36,215 bases of DNA from NCBI GenBank assembly GCA_029551925.1, contig JAKPEO010000089.1, forward strand, positions 1-36,215, given 5' to 3'. The DNA is from a bacterium (lineage in GTDB: Bacteria; JAGOBX01). The translations under genes were made by a program, and so were the position numbers. Of the stretch, positions 26,446 to 35,175 are shown in pieces. A model generated the notes under the pieces. It had not been told where the DNA came from. It saw only the letters and a list, made by a program, of their open reading frames with translations, and did no database searches. The first letter of the stretch is position 1. The number at the start of each line of letters is the position of its first letter.

Positions 26446-27831
26446 ATGATAAATCATTATGAATATTACAAATATCCGGCAGTGCGCGAACGAATAGCCG
26501 AATATTGCGGCGGCACCGCGAATAATCCATCTAATTTTTCATCTGAATATATTGTCGGTTATGGCGAAGAATTATTAAGAAGCCAAAAAAAAGATTTTTT
26601 ATCAATAGACACAAAGTATTTTCACGATATATTAGATAAAGGTCTTGATATTTTTAGAAGTATTTGGGATAAATGCGGAACCGTATGCGTGCTCGATATA
26701 GAGTATTTTAATTTAGACTATGCCGGCGAAGTTTATTATAATCCAGAACGAACATTTAAAAAAATAGAACCATTATACAATCTCATAAAATCTCTTTATC
26801 AAAAATACAATATTCCTTATCTGTGCATAATGACTGGACAGGGCTATCATTTTTCATCGTTTGTCAGCACTGACAGCGCCTTATCAAAAAAACTGGAAAA
26901 TATCGGATATATCGAGGAGACAGTTGCGAAAAAATATCGTGAGATGACAAGACGTAGAAGAAAAGTATCTATCGCTTACGGCAAAATATTTAACGCAATT
27001 GGTAGATTAATGGAATTTTTGACGCATCAAATTTTAGCGGAAGGCAATAAAATCAGTCCTGTGCCGATAGTATTTTCTGATATACCTGTTGGCAAACGCG
27101 GAGAGATTGGCAGAGAAGCAATTTCAATAGATTTAACTGCATTTGCCGATCCCGTATATATGCGCGATATCCGCTGCCCGTTTTCTACTCATCAGAAACA
27201 TAGATTACAAAAATATAAAGTCGGCGAGTATATCGCGGAAAAAATACCTATACAAATTGCGCTGCCGCGCGATAATAAAATATCATTAGACGAATTATTA
27301 TTTGCGCGCAGACATTTTCGCCGTTCTTCTGAAATTGCAGAAAATGCTAATTGTCAGATACCAAAAGCTGAGCAAGGTTTTGAAAATTTATTTAATGATT
27401 ATCTAAAATCTAAATTATATGAATTTCATAGAAATTTTGACAGCGTTCAACACGATACTCCGGAATTATGGCAATATACATACGATAAGTTAGACGAGTC
27501 TAACTTTCCGGAATGTATAAAAAAAATTTTGCATTATCCAAATCCTAATGCTCTAATGCCGGGCAATATCCAAACACTGGTAAGATTTTTATTAAAAAAT
27601 CATTGGCATCCAAAACATATAGCCGGCTTATTGCGTAGTAAATACGAACGCAGTCATTATTTTTGGGATACTGATTGGAATAAATACGATCCCTCATCGC
27701 GCGCAAATTTCTGGTGCAGATGTTTTGCCGGTTTTATTTATTGTAATATAGACGGCGAAATTGATTATAATTGTGTGAGCCATCAAGAAAAAGGATTGTG
27801 CCCTAATCTTAAATGCGGGCATTATTTATAA
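26446..27831 (+). CDS. Archaeo-eukaryotic primase (AEP)-like protein with Cys-rich C-terminus
   Basis: 461 residues with an AAAGGAG site 8-9 bases before the ATG. Not annotated by close similarity, but the AEP motifs can be followed: motif I VCVLDIEYF with D84 and E86, motif II MTGQGYHF with H135, motif III ISIDLT with D229, and then DIRCPFSTHQK (241-251), resembling the RLPGSLHxKTG segment of PrimPol-type primases. A C-terminal helical domain (about 340-420) precedes six Cys (424, 426, 433, 443, 452, 457), which could bind zinc or an Fe-S cluster as in the PriL C-terminal domain. I infer a primase-polymerase or a nucleotidyltransferase of this fold. No helicase, phage or plasmid gene lies nearby; neighbours are metabolic. 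Confidence 0.6.
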   Translation: MINHYEYYKYPAVRERIAEYCGGTANNPSNFSSEYIVGYGEELLRSQKKDFLSIDTKYFHDILDKGLDIFRSIWDKCGTVCVLDIEYFNLDYAGEVYYNPERTFKKIEPLYNLIKSLYQKYNIPYLCIMTGQGYHFSSFVSTDSALSKKLENIGYIEETVAKKYREMTRRRRKVSIAYGKIFNAIGRLMEFLTHQILAEGNKISPVPIVFSDIPVGKRGEIGREAISIDLTAFADPVYMRDIRCPFSTHQKHRLQKYKVGEYIAEKIPIQIALPRDNKISLDELLFARRHFRRSSEIAENANCQIPKAEQGFENLFNDYLKSKLYEFHRNFDSVQHDTPELWQYTYDKLDESNFPECIKKILHYPNPNALMPGNIQTLVRFLLKNHWHPKHIAGLLRSKYERSHYFWDTDWNKYDPSSRANFWCRCFAGFIYCNIDGEIDYNCVSHQEKGLCPNLKCGHYL

Positions 27832-27852
27832 TTTTTTAAGGTGAGCATTTTT

Positions 27853-28677
27853 ATGACTGTAATATTAGATAAAAAATTTTCAATAATGACTGGCATGTAT
27901 TGGAATAGACCAATACTTGAAACTTTTGAAAATTTAATTGCTGCCGGTTTTCGCTCTTTTGAAATTTGGGGACATGCTTCGCATTTTGATTATATGAATA
28001 AAACAATAATTGATAGATTATTAAAATTAATGGAAAATCATAATTTATTTTTTTCTGCTTATCATATACCGTCAAAGCAGCCATTTGCTTTTGATACTTT
28101 TGATAAATCAGCAAATAATCAAGCTATAGAAAACATCTGTAATTTAACTAATTTATTTAAAATTTTGAAAATAGATATTATTGTTATGCACTGCGGAAAT
28201 GAATTGACTGATAATTATAAGCAGCAGCGAGAAATTGCGCTTGAAAATCTTAAAATTATAACTGAACATTTTTTAAAAAATAATATTTCTATTGCTTTTG
28301 AAAATACGCTCCCGCATCATTTAGGCGGAAAACTTGAAGATTTTAATTTTTTTATAGAAAATTTAAAATATCCGAATGCCGGCTGGTGTATTGATACATC
28401 GCATGCATATTTATCCGGCAAATTAGAGTTGTTTTTTTCAAAATTTAAAGACAAAATTATTCATACTCATTTATCTGATAATTTCGGCAAATACGACGAT
28501 CATTTTATCCCAGAAGAAGCAAACATAAATTTTTCGGAAATATACAATTTTTTGTTATCATCAGAATACAAAGGCGTAATAAATTTTGAAGTACTTAATT
28601 CTAAATATACTGCGCAGCAAAACCAAAACGGCAAATTGGAAGAACTATTAAAAAATTATATATTGCAAAGATTTTAA
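27853..28677 (+). CDS. Sugar phosphate isomerase/epimerase-like TIM barrel (AP endonuclease 2 family)
   Basis: 274 residues from ATG 27853, which has AAGGTGA about 8 bases upstream; a GTG at 27841 is part of that ribosome site. The fold is the xylose-isomerase-like TIM barrel: FEIWG near strand 2, FSAYHIP, IVMHCGNE, IAFENT, AGWCIDTSHAYLSG, IIHTHLSDN, and VINFEV. The E, D, H, D/H and E residues of the metal site are present (FENT Glu, CIDTSH Asp and His, HLSDN). Members include sugar epimerases, isomerases and endonuclease IV. The exact substrate cannot be read. It follows the AEP-like gene after 21 bases. Confidence 0.8.
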   Translation: MTVILDKKFSIMTGMYWNRPILETFENLIAAGFRSFEIWGHASHFDYMNKTIIDRLLKLMENHNLFFSAYHIPSKQPFAFDTFDKSANNQAIENICNLTNLFKILKIDIIVMHCGNELTDNYKQQREIALENLKIITEHFLKNNISIAFENTLPHHLGGKLEDFNFFIENLKYPNAGWCIDTSHAYLSGKLELFFSKFKDKIIHTHLSDNFGKYDDHFIPEEANINFSEIYNFLLSSEYKGVINFEVLNSKYTAQQNQNGKLEELLKNYILQRF

Positions 28678-28738
28678 TTTTTTTTTTTTACTTTATAATT
28701 TAAAATTTAATTTTAAATATAAAAAAGGAGATTCTAAA

Positions 28739-29707
28739 ATGTTTAAAAAATTTTTATTATTGAGTTTAGTTATTTTATTATCATTAACATTTTCTGTTAG
28801 CGCGGCAGATAATGATGAGAGTTATTTAGGACCTTATCTTGGTTATCGTGATTTTATGAATAAACGCTATTATAAAGATCGTCCGGAATTCGGTATAAAA
28901 TTTGAAAACTATTTAAAAAATGAGTGGAACTATGAATTAGGTGCCGGGCTTGTTTTCACTAAAAATATTAATAATGAAAATAAAAAAATATTTATGTATG
29001 GATTAAATCTTATATACAATTTTTATAATAATAGTTTCTTAAACAGTGCTGTTATTCCATATATTGGATTCGGTTTGAATGGCTCATATATTCGCAATGA
29101 TTCCAAAAATGGTCCTGATGTTGCAGTCGGTTTAAAATATAAAATAAACGAAAATTATCTTTTAAAACCAGAAATAAAATATATAAATTATTTCAAACAC
29201 AGAGATGATTTAGTAATATCTGTCAATTTAAGTTATATATTCAAATCAAGTTCAGCGAAAGTAAATCAAGTTTCAAATCAACCACAGCAGATACAGAAAG
29301 CTGACATACAGACATATTATAATAAATACAAACTTCAAAATATTAAAACTGATGACCACGGAAAAATAACTTCCGTTACTTTAAAAATAAATTTTGAAAC
29401 TGATAAATCGGATATTCAAGAAGAATACTATTCAGAAATCGAAAATTTTGCAAATTATTTAAAAGACAATCCTGAAATAAAAGTAGAAATTCAGGGACAT
29501 ACAGATAATGTTGGGACCGCAGAATATAATCAGAAATTATCAGAATCTCGCGCAGATATGGTAAAAAAAATTCTTATAGATAAATATAATATTTCCGCAG
29601 ATAGAATTTTTTCCAAAGGTTATGGTCAAGAAAAACCTATTGAATCTAATGACACAGAAGAAGGTAGAAGGGCAAATAGAAGAATCGAAGCAGTAATTCT
29701 TAATTAA
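28739..29707 (+). CDS. OmpA-family outer-membrane protein
   Basis: 322 residues with AAAGGAG upstream. A signal peptide (1-22, ending VSA) leads to an about 150-residue region of alternating strands (YLGPYLGYRDF ... YELGAGLVF ... YIGFGLNGSYI ... VISVNLSYIF) that looks like an eight-strand outer-membrane beta barrel. A linker (about 178-205) follows, then a C-terminal OmpA domain (about 215-322) with NFETDKSDI, VEIQGHTDNVGTAEYNQKLSESRA and GRRANRRIE, carrying the Asp and Arg that bind peptidoglycan. It anchors the outer membrane to the wall and shows the cell is diderm. Confidence 0.9.
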   Translation: MFKKFLLLSLVILLSLTFSVSAADNDESYLGPYLGYRDFMNKRYYKDRPEFGIKFENYLKNEWNYELGAGLVFTKNINNENKKIFMYGLNLIYNFYNNSFLNSAVIPYIGFGLNGSYIRNDSKNGPDVAVGLKYKINENYLLKPEIKYINYFKHRDDLVISVNLSYIFKSSSAKVNQVSNQPQQIQKADIQTYYNKYKLQNIKTDDHGKITSVTLKINFETDKSDIQEEYYSEIENFANYLKDNPEIKVEIQGHTDNVGTAEYNQKLSESRADMVKKILIDKYNISADRIFSKGYGQEKPIESNDTEEGRRANRRIEAVILN

Positions 29708-29730
29708 ATAAATATTGAAGAGGGATTCAA

Positions 29731-31923
29731 ATGATTGAACATAAATGGCAATTTGTAAGATTAGGCGGATTTGATCAAGTCAATATTCGAACTGGCAAAG
29801 ATATAACTTCATTAAAATATTTAGATCAAAAATTATGGGCTGTTTTAAGTTGTCCAGTCAATAATATTGAAATTGACCAAAAAACACTTTTTTTAATTGA
29901 TACTGATAATGATGGCTATATAAGAATTCCTGAAATTCTGTCTGCTATTGAATGGTGTTGTTCGTTATTAAAAAATCCAGATATATTAATCAATAACAAT
30001 AAAGTTTTAAAATTGATGGATATAAACACTGACTCCGAAAATGGAAAGCGTGTATTTTTAGCGGCAAAAAAAGTATTAGAAAATACAGGAAAATCAAATG
30101 TAGAAGCCATAAGTTTAGACGACATATCAGACACTATTAATATTTTTAAAAACACAAAATTTAATGGCGATGGAATAATAACTGTTCAATCTACTGATAA
30201 TGAAAATTTAAAAAAAGTAATTGAAGAAATTATTATTTGCGTAGGCAGTGTGGAAGATTTAAGCGGACTGCCCGGCATTTGTTCGGATAAAGTAAATTTA
30301 TTTTTTAGCGAATGCGATGATTTTAATAATTGGTATAAAGAATATGAAAATAATTCTGAAATATTACTTTTTAAGGAAAATATAGACGATGTATATCAAT
30401 TGTATAAAAAAATAAAAACTAAAATTGACGATTATTTTACAAGATGCAAATTAAGAAAATATGATGAGAATGCAACAAATTTATTGAATTCTTTTGAAAA
30501 TATCTATAAACAGATTAGTTTAAAAGATATTGATGCAAATGATGAAAATATAGGAATATTGCCACTATCATTAATTCATAATGAAGAATCTTTAAATCTT
30601 AAAGAAAACATCAATCCATTTTGGGCTTCAACGCTTCATACATTTAATAAAAAAATAGTTTTACCGTTATTCGGAGAAAAAGAGAAAATTACTTTCGATG
30701 AATGGCAATTTTTAAAAGATAAATTTTCAAATTATGAAAATTGGTTAAATGGAAAAAAAGGAATATTAGTTGAAAAACTTGGAATAAATAGAATTCGCGA
30801 AATATTAAGCGGAAATTATAAAAATCTCTTGCTTGATTTAATTGAAAAAGATAAAGAATTAGAACCAGAAACAAAAGCGATTTCTGAATTAGATAAACTC
30901 ATTAGATATTATTGTTTTTTAAACACATTATTAAATAATTATGTTTCATTTAGCAATTTTTACAATAAAAAACAAAAAGCGATTTTTCAGGTTGGAACTT
31001 TATATATTGACAGCCGCGCGTGCGAATTATGTATTAAAGTTGATGATATATCTAAACATTCTCAATTTGCAGCCAGAAGCCATTTATACATAATTTACTG
31101 CGAATGCAGTAGAAATAACGGCGCTGAAAAAATTAATATTGCAGCGGCGATAACTGCCGGAGATTCTGATCAATTATTTGTCGGCAGAAATGGAGTTTTT
31201 TACGATTGTCAAGGCAGAGATTGGAACGCTACGGTAGTAAAAATAATTGAAACTTCAATTAGTTTAAGACAAGCGTTTTGGGCTCCTTATAAACGGGTAA
31301 GCAAAATGATCAGCGAACAAATACAAAAATTTGCCGCAGCGAAAGCAAAACAGCGCGAAGAAGCAATGGCTGCAAAAATTATGGAAACCAAAGATAAAGT
31401 CCAAGAAAATGAAACTAATTCAGCGCAAAAAAACCAACCGTTAGATATTGCAAAATTTGCAGGTATATTCGCGGCAATCGGTCTTGCAGTTGGCGCATTA
31501 GGAACTGCTATTGTCTCAATTGCCAAAGGATTATTTTCTTTGCAGTGGTGGCAAATTCCGCTTGTCTTAATTGGCGCTATGCTTGCGGTTTCGCTGCCGT
31601 CAATGATTTTAACTTGGTTCAAATTAAGAAATAGAAATATTGCGCCGCTTCTTGATGCAAATGGCTGGGCTGTAAATGCCAAACTAAAAATTAATATTTT
31701 ATTTGGCGCAACATTAACATATTGCGCTAAATTGCCCGCATCAGCAGAACATATTATAATTGATCCTTTCAATTCAAAAAAAAGCAAATGGCGAATATTG
31801 GTATATTTGTTTTTTATATTAGCAATTTTATTTTTAATATGGCAATATAATGCCAAAGAAAAATTATTTTTTTTCTCTAAACTAACGAATTATTTGAATA
31901 ATTGTTTTGCTGTAAAAAAATAA
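29731..31923 (+). CDS. Large membrane protein with N-terminal EF-hand, unknown function
   Basis: 730 residues. LIDTDNDGYIRIPEI contains a canonical 12-residue EF-hand loop (D57, D59, D61, G62, I64, E68), so it probably binds calcium. A second weaker DG segment is seen near residue 147 (NGDGIITV). The N-terminal WQFVRLGGFDQVNIRTGKD and LDQKLWAVLSCPV resemble an uncharacterised bacterial family. The middle is helical and soluble; a highly charged Ala/Lys stretch (about 525-565) precedes two membrane segments (about 575-600 and 608-632) and a third (about 690-710). There is no signal peptide, so the EF-hand is probably cytoplasmic. AGAGGG precedes the ATG. It lies 23 bases after the OmpA-family gene, with the same orientation. 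Confidence 0.65.
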   Translation: MIEHKWQFVRLGGFDQVNIRTGKDITSLKYLDQKLWAVLSCPVNNIEIDQKTLFLIDTDNDGYIRIPEILSAIEWCCSLLKNPDILINNNKVLKLMDINTDSENGKRVFLAAKKVLENTGKSNVEAISLDDISDTINIFKNTKFNGDGIITVQSTDNENLKKVIEEIIICVGSVEDLSGLPGICSDKVNLFFSECDDFNNWYKEYENNSEILLFKENIDDVYQLYKKIKTKIDDYFTRCKLRKYDENATNLLNSFENIYKQISLKDIDANDENIGILPLSLIHNEESLNLKENINPFWASTLHTFNKKIVLPLFGEKEKITFDEWQFLKDKFSNYENWLNGKKGILVEKLGINRIREILSGNYKNLLLDLIEKDKELEPETKAISELDKLIRYYCFLNTLLNNYVSFSNFYNKKQKAIFQVGTLYIDSRACELCIKVDDISKHSQFAARSHLYIIYCECSRNNGAEKINIAAAITAGDSDQLFVGRNGVFYDCQGRDWNATVVKIIETSISLRQAFWAPYKRVSKMISEQIQKFAAAKAKQREEAMAAKIMETKDKVQENETNSAQKNQPLDIAKFAGIFAAIGLAVGALGTAIVSIAKGLFSLQWWQIPLVLIGAMLAVSLPSMILTWFKLRNRNIAPLLDANGWAVNAKLKINILFGATLTYCAKLPASAEHIIIDPFNSKKSKWRILVYLFFILAILFLIWQYNAKEKLFFFSKLTNYLNNCFAVKK

Positions 31924-31980
31924 GAAATAATAAAATATGCTGGCGACAAAACATATTGACAACATTCAAAATTTTTTGGA

Positions 31981-32307
31981 TTATTCCGAAGTATAATGTT
32001 TATCGTCAGGAATACTCGGGATCTTGACGATTACTGTTATCGAATCGTCTATTGACACATAATCTGCCGCTTCATTTTTTTCAATTAGAATAATGTCGCC
32101 TTCGCTGAATTTCTGACCATTAATTAAAATATTGCCTTTAACTACAACTGTAATTTCATCGCAAAATTTATGAAAATGTTTTTTTACTGTATCTCCCGCT
32201 TTATCGTATTTGACAGCAATTTCAAAATTTTTATCGCGAACAATTGCATTTTCAAAATCTCCAATAAACCATCCCTTAAATTTATCTTGTAATTTTTGAA
32301 CTTTCAT
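31981..32307 (-). CDS. Small cupin-fold protein
   Basis: 108 residues. A single cupin barrel is suggested by KKHFHKFCDEITVVVKG (about 42-58), in which the HxH and E match the first cupin metal motif, and then INGQKFSEGDIILIEKNEA. The second metal His is not obvious. No catalytic role can be read; many such proteins bind small ligands or sugars. It is transcribed convergently with the EF-hand gene and separated from thiE by a 42-bp palindrome, so it is probably its own transcript. AAAGGA lies 12-13 bases before the ATG. Confidence 0.65.
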   Translation of the reverse strand: MKVQKLQDKFKGWFIGDFENAIVRDKNFEIAVKYDKAGDTVKKHFHKFCDEITVVVKGNILINGQKFSEGDIILIEKNEAADYVSIDDSITVIVKIPSIPDDKHYTSE

Positions 32308-32356
32308 AATTTAAAATAATTCCTTTGTAATATTTTTTTCTATTTGCCGAATAATA

Positions 32357-32398
32357 AAAATCTATGTGCGAATGTGCGCACATTCGCACATAGATTTT
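32357..32398. terminator. Perfect 42-bp palindrome, probable bidirectional terminator
   Basis: Two 21-base arms beginning AAAATCTATGTGCG and its complement meet with no unpaired base. Each strand ends the hairpin in TTTT. It lies between thiE and the cupin gene, both on the minus strand, where a terminator for thiE is expected. Confidence 0.7.
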
Positions 32399-32403
32399 AA
32401 AAT

Positions 32404-33051
32404 TTATCGCTTACTTGATTTCAAAATTTTTTTGAAAAATTGCGCCGCCTCAAAAATGTCTGGCGCCGCTACAATTGCAGAAACTATCGCAATTCCATCT
32501 ATGTCATATTTCAATAATTGCTCAATATTATTTTTATTTATTCCGCCGATTGCTATTGTCATTTTTTTTTTATAATTTAATATTTCAGATAATTTTTCTA
32601 AACCGACCACCGGGTCAGGATTGTCTTTTGTTTTTGTGGCAAATATCGGACCTATTGCCGTATAATCTGCGCAGGTATCTTGACCTGCGCGATATTGTTC
32701 TAAATTATGAGTTGATAAACCAATAATTTTTTCCGAGCCTAAAATTTCACGAGCAATGCTGACATCTAAATCATCTTGACCTAAATGCACGCCGTCAGCA
32801 TCAGATAATTTAGCAATCAAAACATCATCGTTCACAATAAATATTTTATTATGCTTTGCTGTTAATTTTTTTATTTCTTTTGCTAATCTTAATAATTCGC
32901 GAGCGCTGCGCTGTTTTTCGCGCAATTGAATTATATCTACTCCAGCAATCAATTGTTTTTCCACTACATCAAGTATATCGCAGTTTTTACAATATTTGTC
33001 CGGCGTAAAACCATAAATTATTTTTTTTTCTAATAATTTTAATTTATTCAT
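32404..33051 (-). CDS. thiE: Thiamine-phosphate synthase
   Basis: 215 residues, standard ThiE length. It joins HMP-PP and the thiazole phosphate to thiamine monophosphate in the cytoplasm. Motifs: DIIQLREK, IFIVNDDVLIAKLSDADGVHLGQDDL with phosphate- and Mg-binding Asp residues, IIGLSTHN, YTAIGPIFATKTKD, IAIGGIN and GIAIVSAI. The upstream 156 bases show no TPP riboswitch signature. It stands apart from other thiamine genes. Confidence 0.95.
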   Translation of the reverse strand: MNKLKLLEKKIIYGFTPDKYCKNCDILDVVEKQLIAGVDIIQLREKQRSARELLRLAKEIKKLTAKHNKIFIVNDDVLIAKLSDADGVHLGQDDLDVSIAREILGSEKIIGLSTHNLEQYRAGQDTCADYTAIGPIFATKTKDNPDPVVGLEKLSEILNYKKKMTIAIGGINKNNIEQLLKYDIDGIAIVSAIVAAPDIFEAAQFFKKILKSSKR

Positions 33052-33207
33052 TTTTTTCTTTGCCGCAAAAATATAAAATTAAATTTTTAAATCATCTTAT
33101 AAAATGAATTAAAAAATGCAACTTTTTTCATAACCACTATCTCAAAACAAAATATATTATCACTCTGTTTGCTCTGGGTAGATGAAAAAACAAATTTTAA
33201 TGAAAAT

Positions 33208-33522
33208 TTATTTATTTTGGCCCCAAAGCGAATCATTACCAAATTTATTAAACCACCAATCTTCTATTGAATGATTGTGCGTATCGTTTTTATCGTCAAA
33301 TGAAAATTTATAATTTTCTATATAATCAAATAATAATTTGGCAGCCGCAACAATTTCAATTGTTTTTTGTTTGCATTCATCTAGATTTTTTTTGCATTTA
33401 TCCGGATGCCATTTTTTTAATAATTTTTTGTATTGTGTTTTTATTTCAATATAAGAAACAGGAATCTCTAATTCTAAAATTTTCAGTGCTTCTAATAATT
33501 GTTGCTTTTTTGTATTATACAT
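33208..33522 (-). CDS. Small J-domain (DnaJ-like) protein
   Basis: 104 residues. VSYIEIKTQYKKLLKKWHPDKC (about 22-43) matches helices I-II and the invariant HPD loop of a J domain, and KQKTIEIVAAAKLLFDYIENY the following helices III and IV. J domains stimulate the ATPase of Hsp70/DnaK; this one lacks the G/F and zinc regions of DnaJ, so it is a type III partner whose client is unknown. The C-terminal tail (about 75-104) is His/Asp/Trp-rich. AGGGAAG precedes the ATG. Confidence 0.75.
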   Translation of the reverse strand: MYNTKKQQLLEALKILELEIPVSYIEIKTQYKKLLKKWHPDKCKKNLDECKQKTIEIVAAAKLLFDYIENYKFSFDDKNDTHNHSIEDWWFNKFGNDSLWGQNK

Positions 33523-33587
33523 TTTTGCACTTCCCTATAAATATCTAATTATATAATTGTATAATTACGTAATGAACAGAATATAAT

Positions 33588-34059
33588 TTAATATTTATTT
33601 TTTTGCGCATTTTGCGCAAATACCTTGTTATCAGTTCTTATCTGATTTAATATTTTAAACTTATGTTTTTTTGCTAATTCTTTTTCAATTTTTTTTAGTA
33701 ATTCTATTTTTTTATCAATAAAATCATTATAATTAATTATTAAGCCGCATTTGAATTAAATGATGATAATTTTGGCTGTTTTTATCAAACGCTGATTCAT
33801 AACGCGTTTTTCTGTCTCCAATATCAAATTTACTTAATATGCTGTTTTGTACCATAAGTTCAAGCGTGCGGTAAATAGTGGTTAAACCAATAACATTTAC
33901 ATTATTTTTTAAAGCGAAATAAATATCTTCCACAGTTAAAAGATATTTTTGGTTTTTCGATAGATATTCTAAAATTATTTCACGTAGTCTTGTCATTTTA
34001 CATCCACAATTTTTTAGAAGCTCGCGCCAGCCGAAATGTTTTTTACAAGAATTCTGCAT
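33588..34059 (-). pseudogene. Fur-family regulator, frameshifted near its metal site
   Basis: The first frame (34059-33733, 108 residues) has the Fur winged helix: TRLREIILEYLS, YLLTVEDIYFALK, GLTTIYRTLELMVQNSILSKFD and then YHHLI. It then leaves the family. In another frame from 33749 the Fur C-terminus continues (CGLIINYNDFIDKKIELL ... KKHKFKIL) to a stop at 33588. In family members HHLI is followed by CxxCG; here only four bases separate HHLI from CG, as if five bases were lost. The first Cys and the distal CxxC are missing, so the structural zinc site is gone. Either the gene is broken or the sequence has an error. A TTGATA-N17-TATATT promoter and an inverted repeat lie upstream. The metal sensed (Fe, Mn, Zn or peroxide type) is unclear. 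Confidence 0.7.
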
Positions 34060-34084
34060 AATTTATAAATTCCTCATAAAACGA

Positions 34085-34105
34085 AATTGAAGACTATTTT
34101 CAATT
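34085..34105. promoter_or_regulatory. Inverted repeat at the fur-like start site
   Basis: AATTGAA (34085-34091) and TTCAATT (34099-34105) are perfect 7-base inverted repeats 7 bases apart, overlapping the predicted +1 region of the fur-like gene. It could be an autoregulatory operator but does not match the classical Fur or PerR box. Confidence 0.35.
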
Positions 34106-34107
34106 AG

Positions 34108-34136
34108 AATATACATTATAATTTTTTATTTATCAA
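34108..34136 (-). promoter_or_regulatory. Promoter of the fur-like gene
   Basis: On the minus strand TTGATA (34136-34131), a 17-base spacer and TATATT (34113-34108); the start site should be near 34101, 42 bases before the ATG at 34059. Confidence 0.5.
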
Positions 34137-34257
34137 ATTTTTTTATATTTTTGTTTAACAGATTTTTAATGCGAATTTTTATATTATTTTTTTATAGTTA
34201 TTTGACTTTTTTAGGCAATTCTTTTGAAATTTTTGAGAAGAACGCTAATTAAAAAAA

Positions 34258-35175
34258 TTAACCGTGCGGATGAAAATTTTTATGCACCTCCTTAATATAA
34301 TCAAAATTCAAATGCGTGTATATTTGCGTTGTCGCTACATCAGAATGTCCGAGCATTTCCTGCACAGCTCGCAAGTCTGCGCCAGCATTTATAAGATGCG
34401 TGGCAAATGTATGGCGCAGCGTATGAGGACTAATATGACTTGTTATTCCTGCTTTAACAGCATATTCATAAAGCATTTTATTTAATGCCTGCCTAGTAAA
34501 TTTTTTTCCGTGTTTAGTTATGAATACTTCGTCGCCGGTGTCTGGCTTGCTTAATTTATGGCGTGCTGTTGACAAATATTCGTTTAGCGCCTCTATTGCG
34601 TATCTGCCTAATGGTATTATTCGTTCTTTTGAGCCCTTGCCAAAAACTTTTATATATCCCTCTTCTAAATACAAATTTTTTGTTTTTAATTCCACTAATT
34701 CAGAAATTCTCAATCCGCAGCCGTATAATACTTCTAATATCGCTTTATCTCTTTTGCCTTGAATAGTATTTGTATCCGGCGCATTTAATAATCTGTCTAT
34801 TTCTTCATAACTCAAATAATTCGGCAATTTTTTTGACATTTTAGGCATATCAATATTTTCCGTCGGATCTGTTTTGATTGTGTTTTCAATAATTAAAAAT
34901 TTAAAGAAATTGCGGATAGTCACTAAATGCCTTATAATTGTCCGCTCGTTTTTTGAATTTAAACGCAAATTGTTTAAATATTGAGATATTATTTCGCTGC
35001 TTACATTTTCAATATTTAGAATATTTTGCGCTGTAAGAAATTCGAAAAAAGCAATTAAATCAAATTCATAACTTTCAATGGTGTTCTTTGAGGATTTTTT
35101 TTCAGCGAATAGGTAATTGAGATAGTTTCTTAAAATTCCTGTAAATGCTTTTATTTTGTCGTATTTTTCAGTCAT
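34258..35175 (-). CDS. xerD: XerD-type tyrosine recombinase
   Basis: 305 residues. An N-terminal SAM-like core-binding domain (about 10-100) is followed by the catalytic domain with all active residues: R156 in GCGLRISEL, K180 in FGKGSKERIIPLG, H251 and R254 in HTLRHTFATH, H277 in MLGHSD and Y286 in IYTHLNF. The end FHPHG resembles the XerD-type HPRA tail. It resolves chromosome dimers at dif with XerC and FtsK. It is a housekeeping gene by sequence; no integrated element or att sites were seen. It has no Shine-Dalgarno; the ATG follows immediately after the U-tract of a terminator-like hairpin, which is unusual. Confidence 0.92.
   Translation of the reverse strand: MTEKYDKIKAFTGILRNYLNYLFAEKKSSKNTIESYEFDLIAFFEFLTAQNILNIENVSSEIISQYLNNLRLNSKNERTIIRHLVTIRNFFKFLIIENTIKTDPTENIDMPKMSKKLPNYLSYEEIDRLLNAPDTNTIQGKRDKAILEVLYGCGLRISELVELKTKNLYLEEGYIKVFGKGSKERIIPLGRYAIEALNEYLSTARHKLSKPDTGDEVFITKHGKKFTRQALNKMLYEYAVKAGITSHISPHTLRHTFATHLINAGADLRAVQEMLGHSDVATTQIYTHLNFDYIKEVHKNFHPHG

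Noticed and set aside
26446-27831. A CRISPR- or phage-associated primase
   Set aside because: No repeat array, cas gene, helicase or phage structural gene was found within the window.
33052-33207. TPP riboswitch upstream of thiE
   Set aside because: The conserved CTGAGA and ACCTGA-type segments are not present on the minus strand, and the 156 bases are mostly A/T runs.
34258-35175. Tyrosine recombinase as the integrase of a mobile element
   Set aside because: The sequence is XerD-type with a housekeeping length, and no att repeats, tRNA, phage or conjugation genes flank it.
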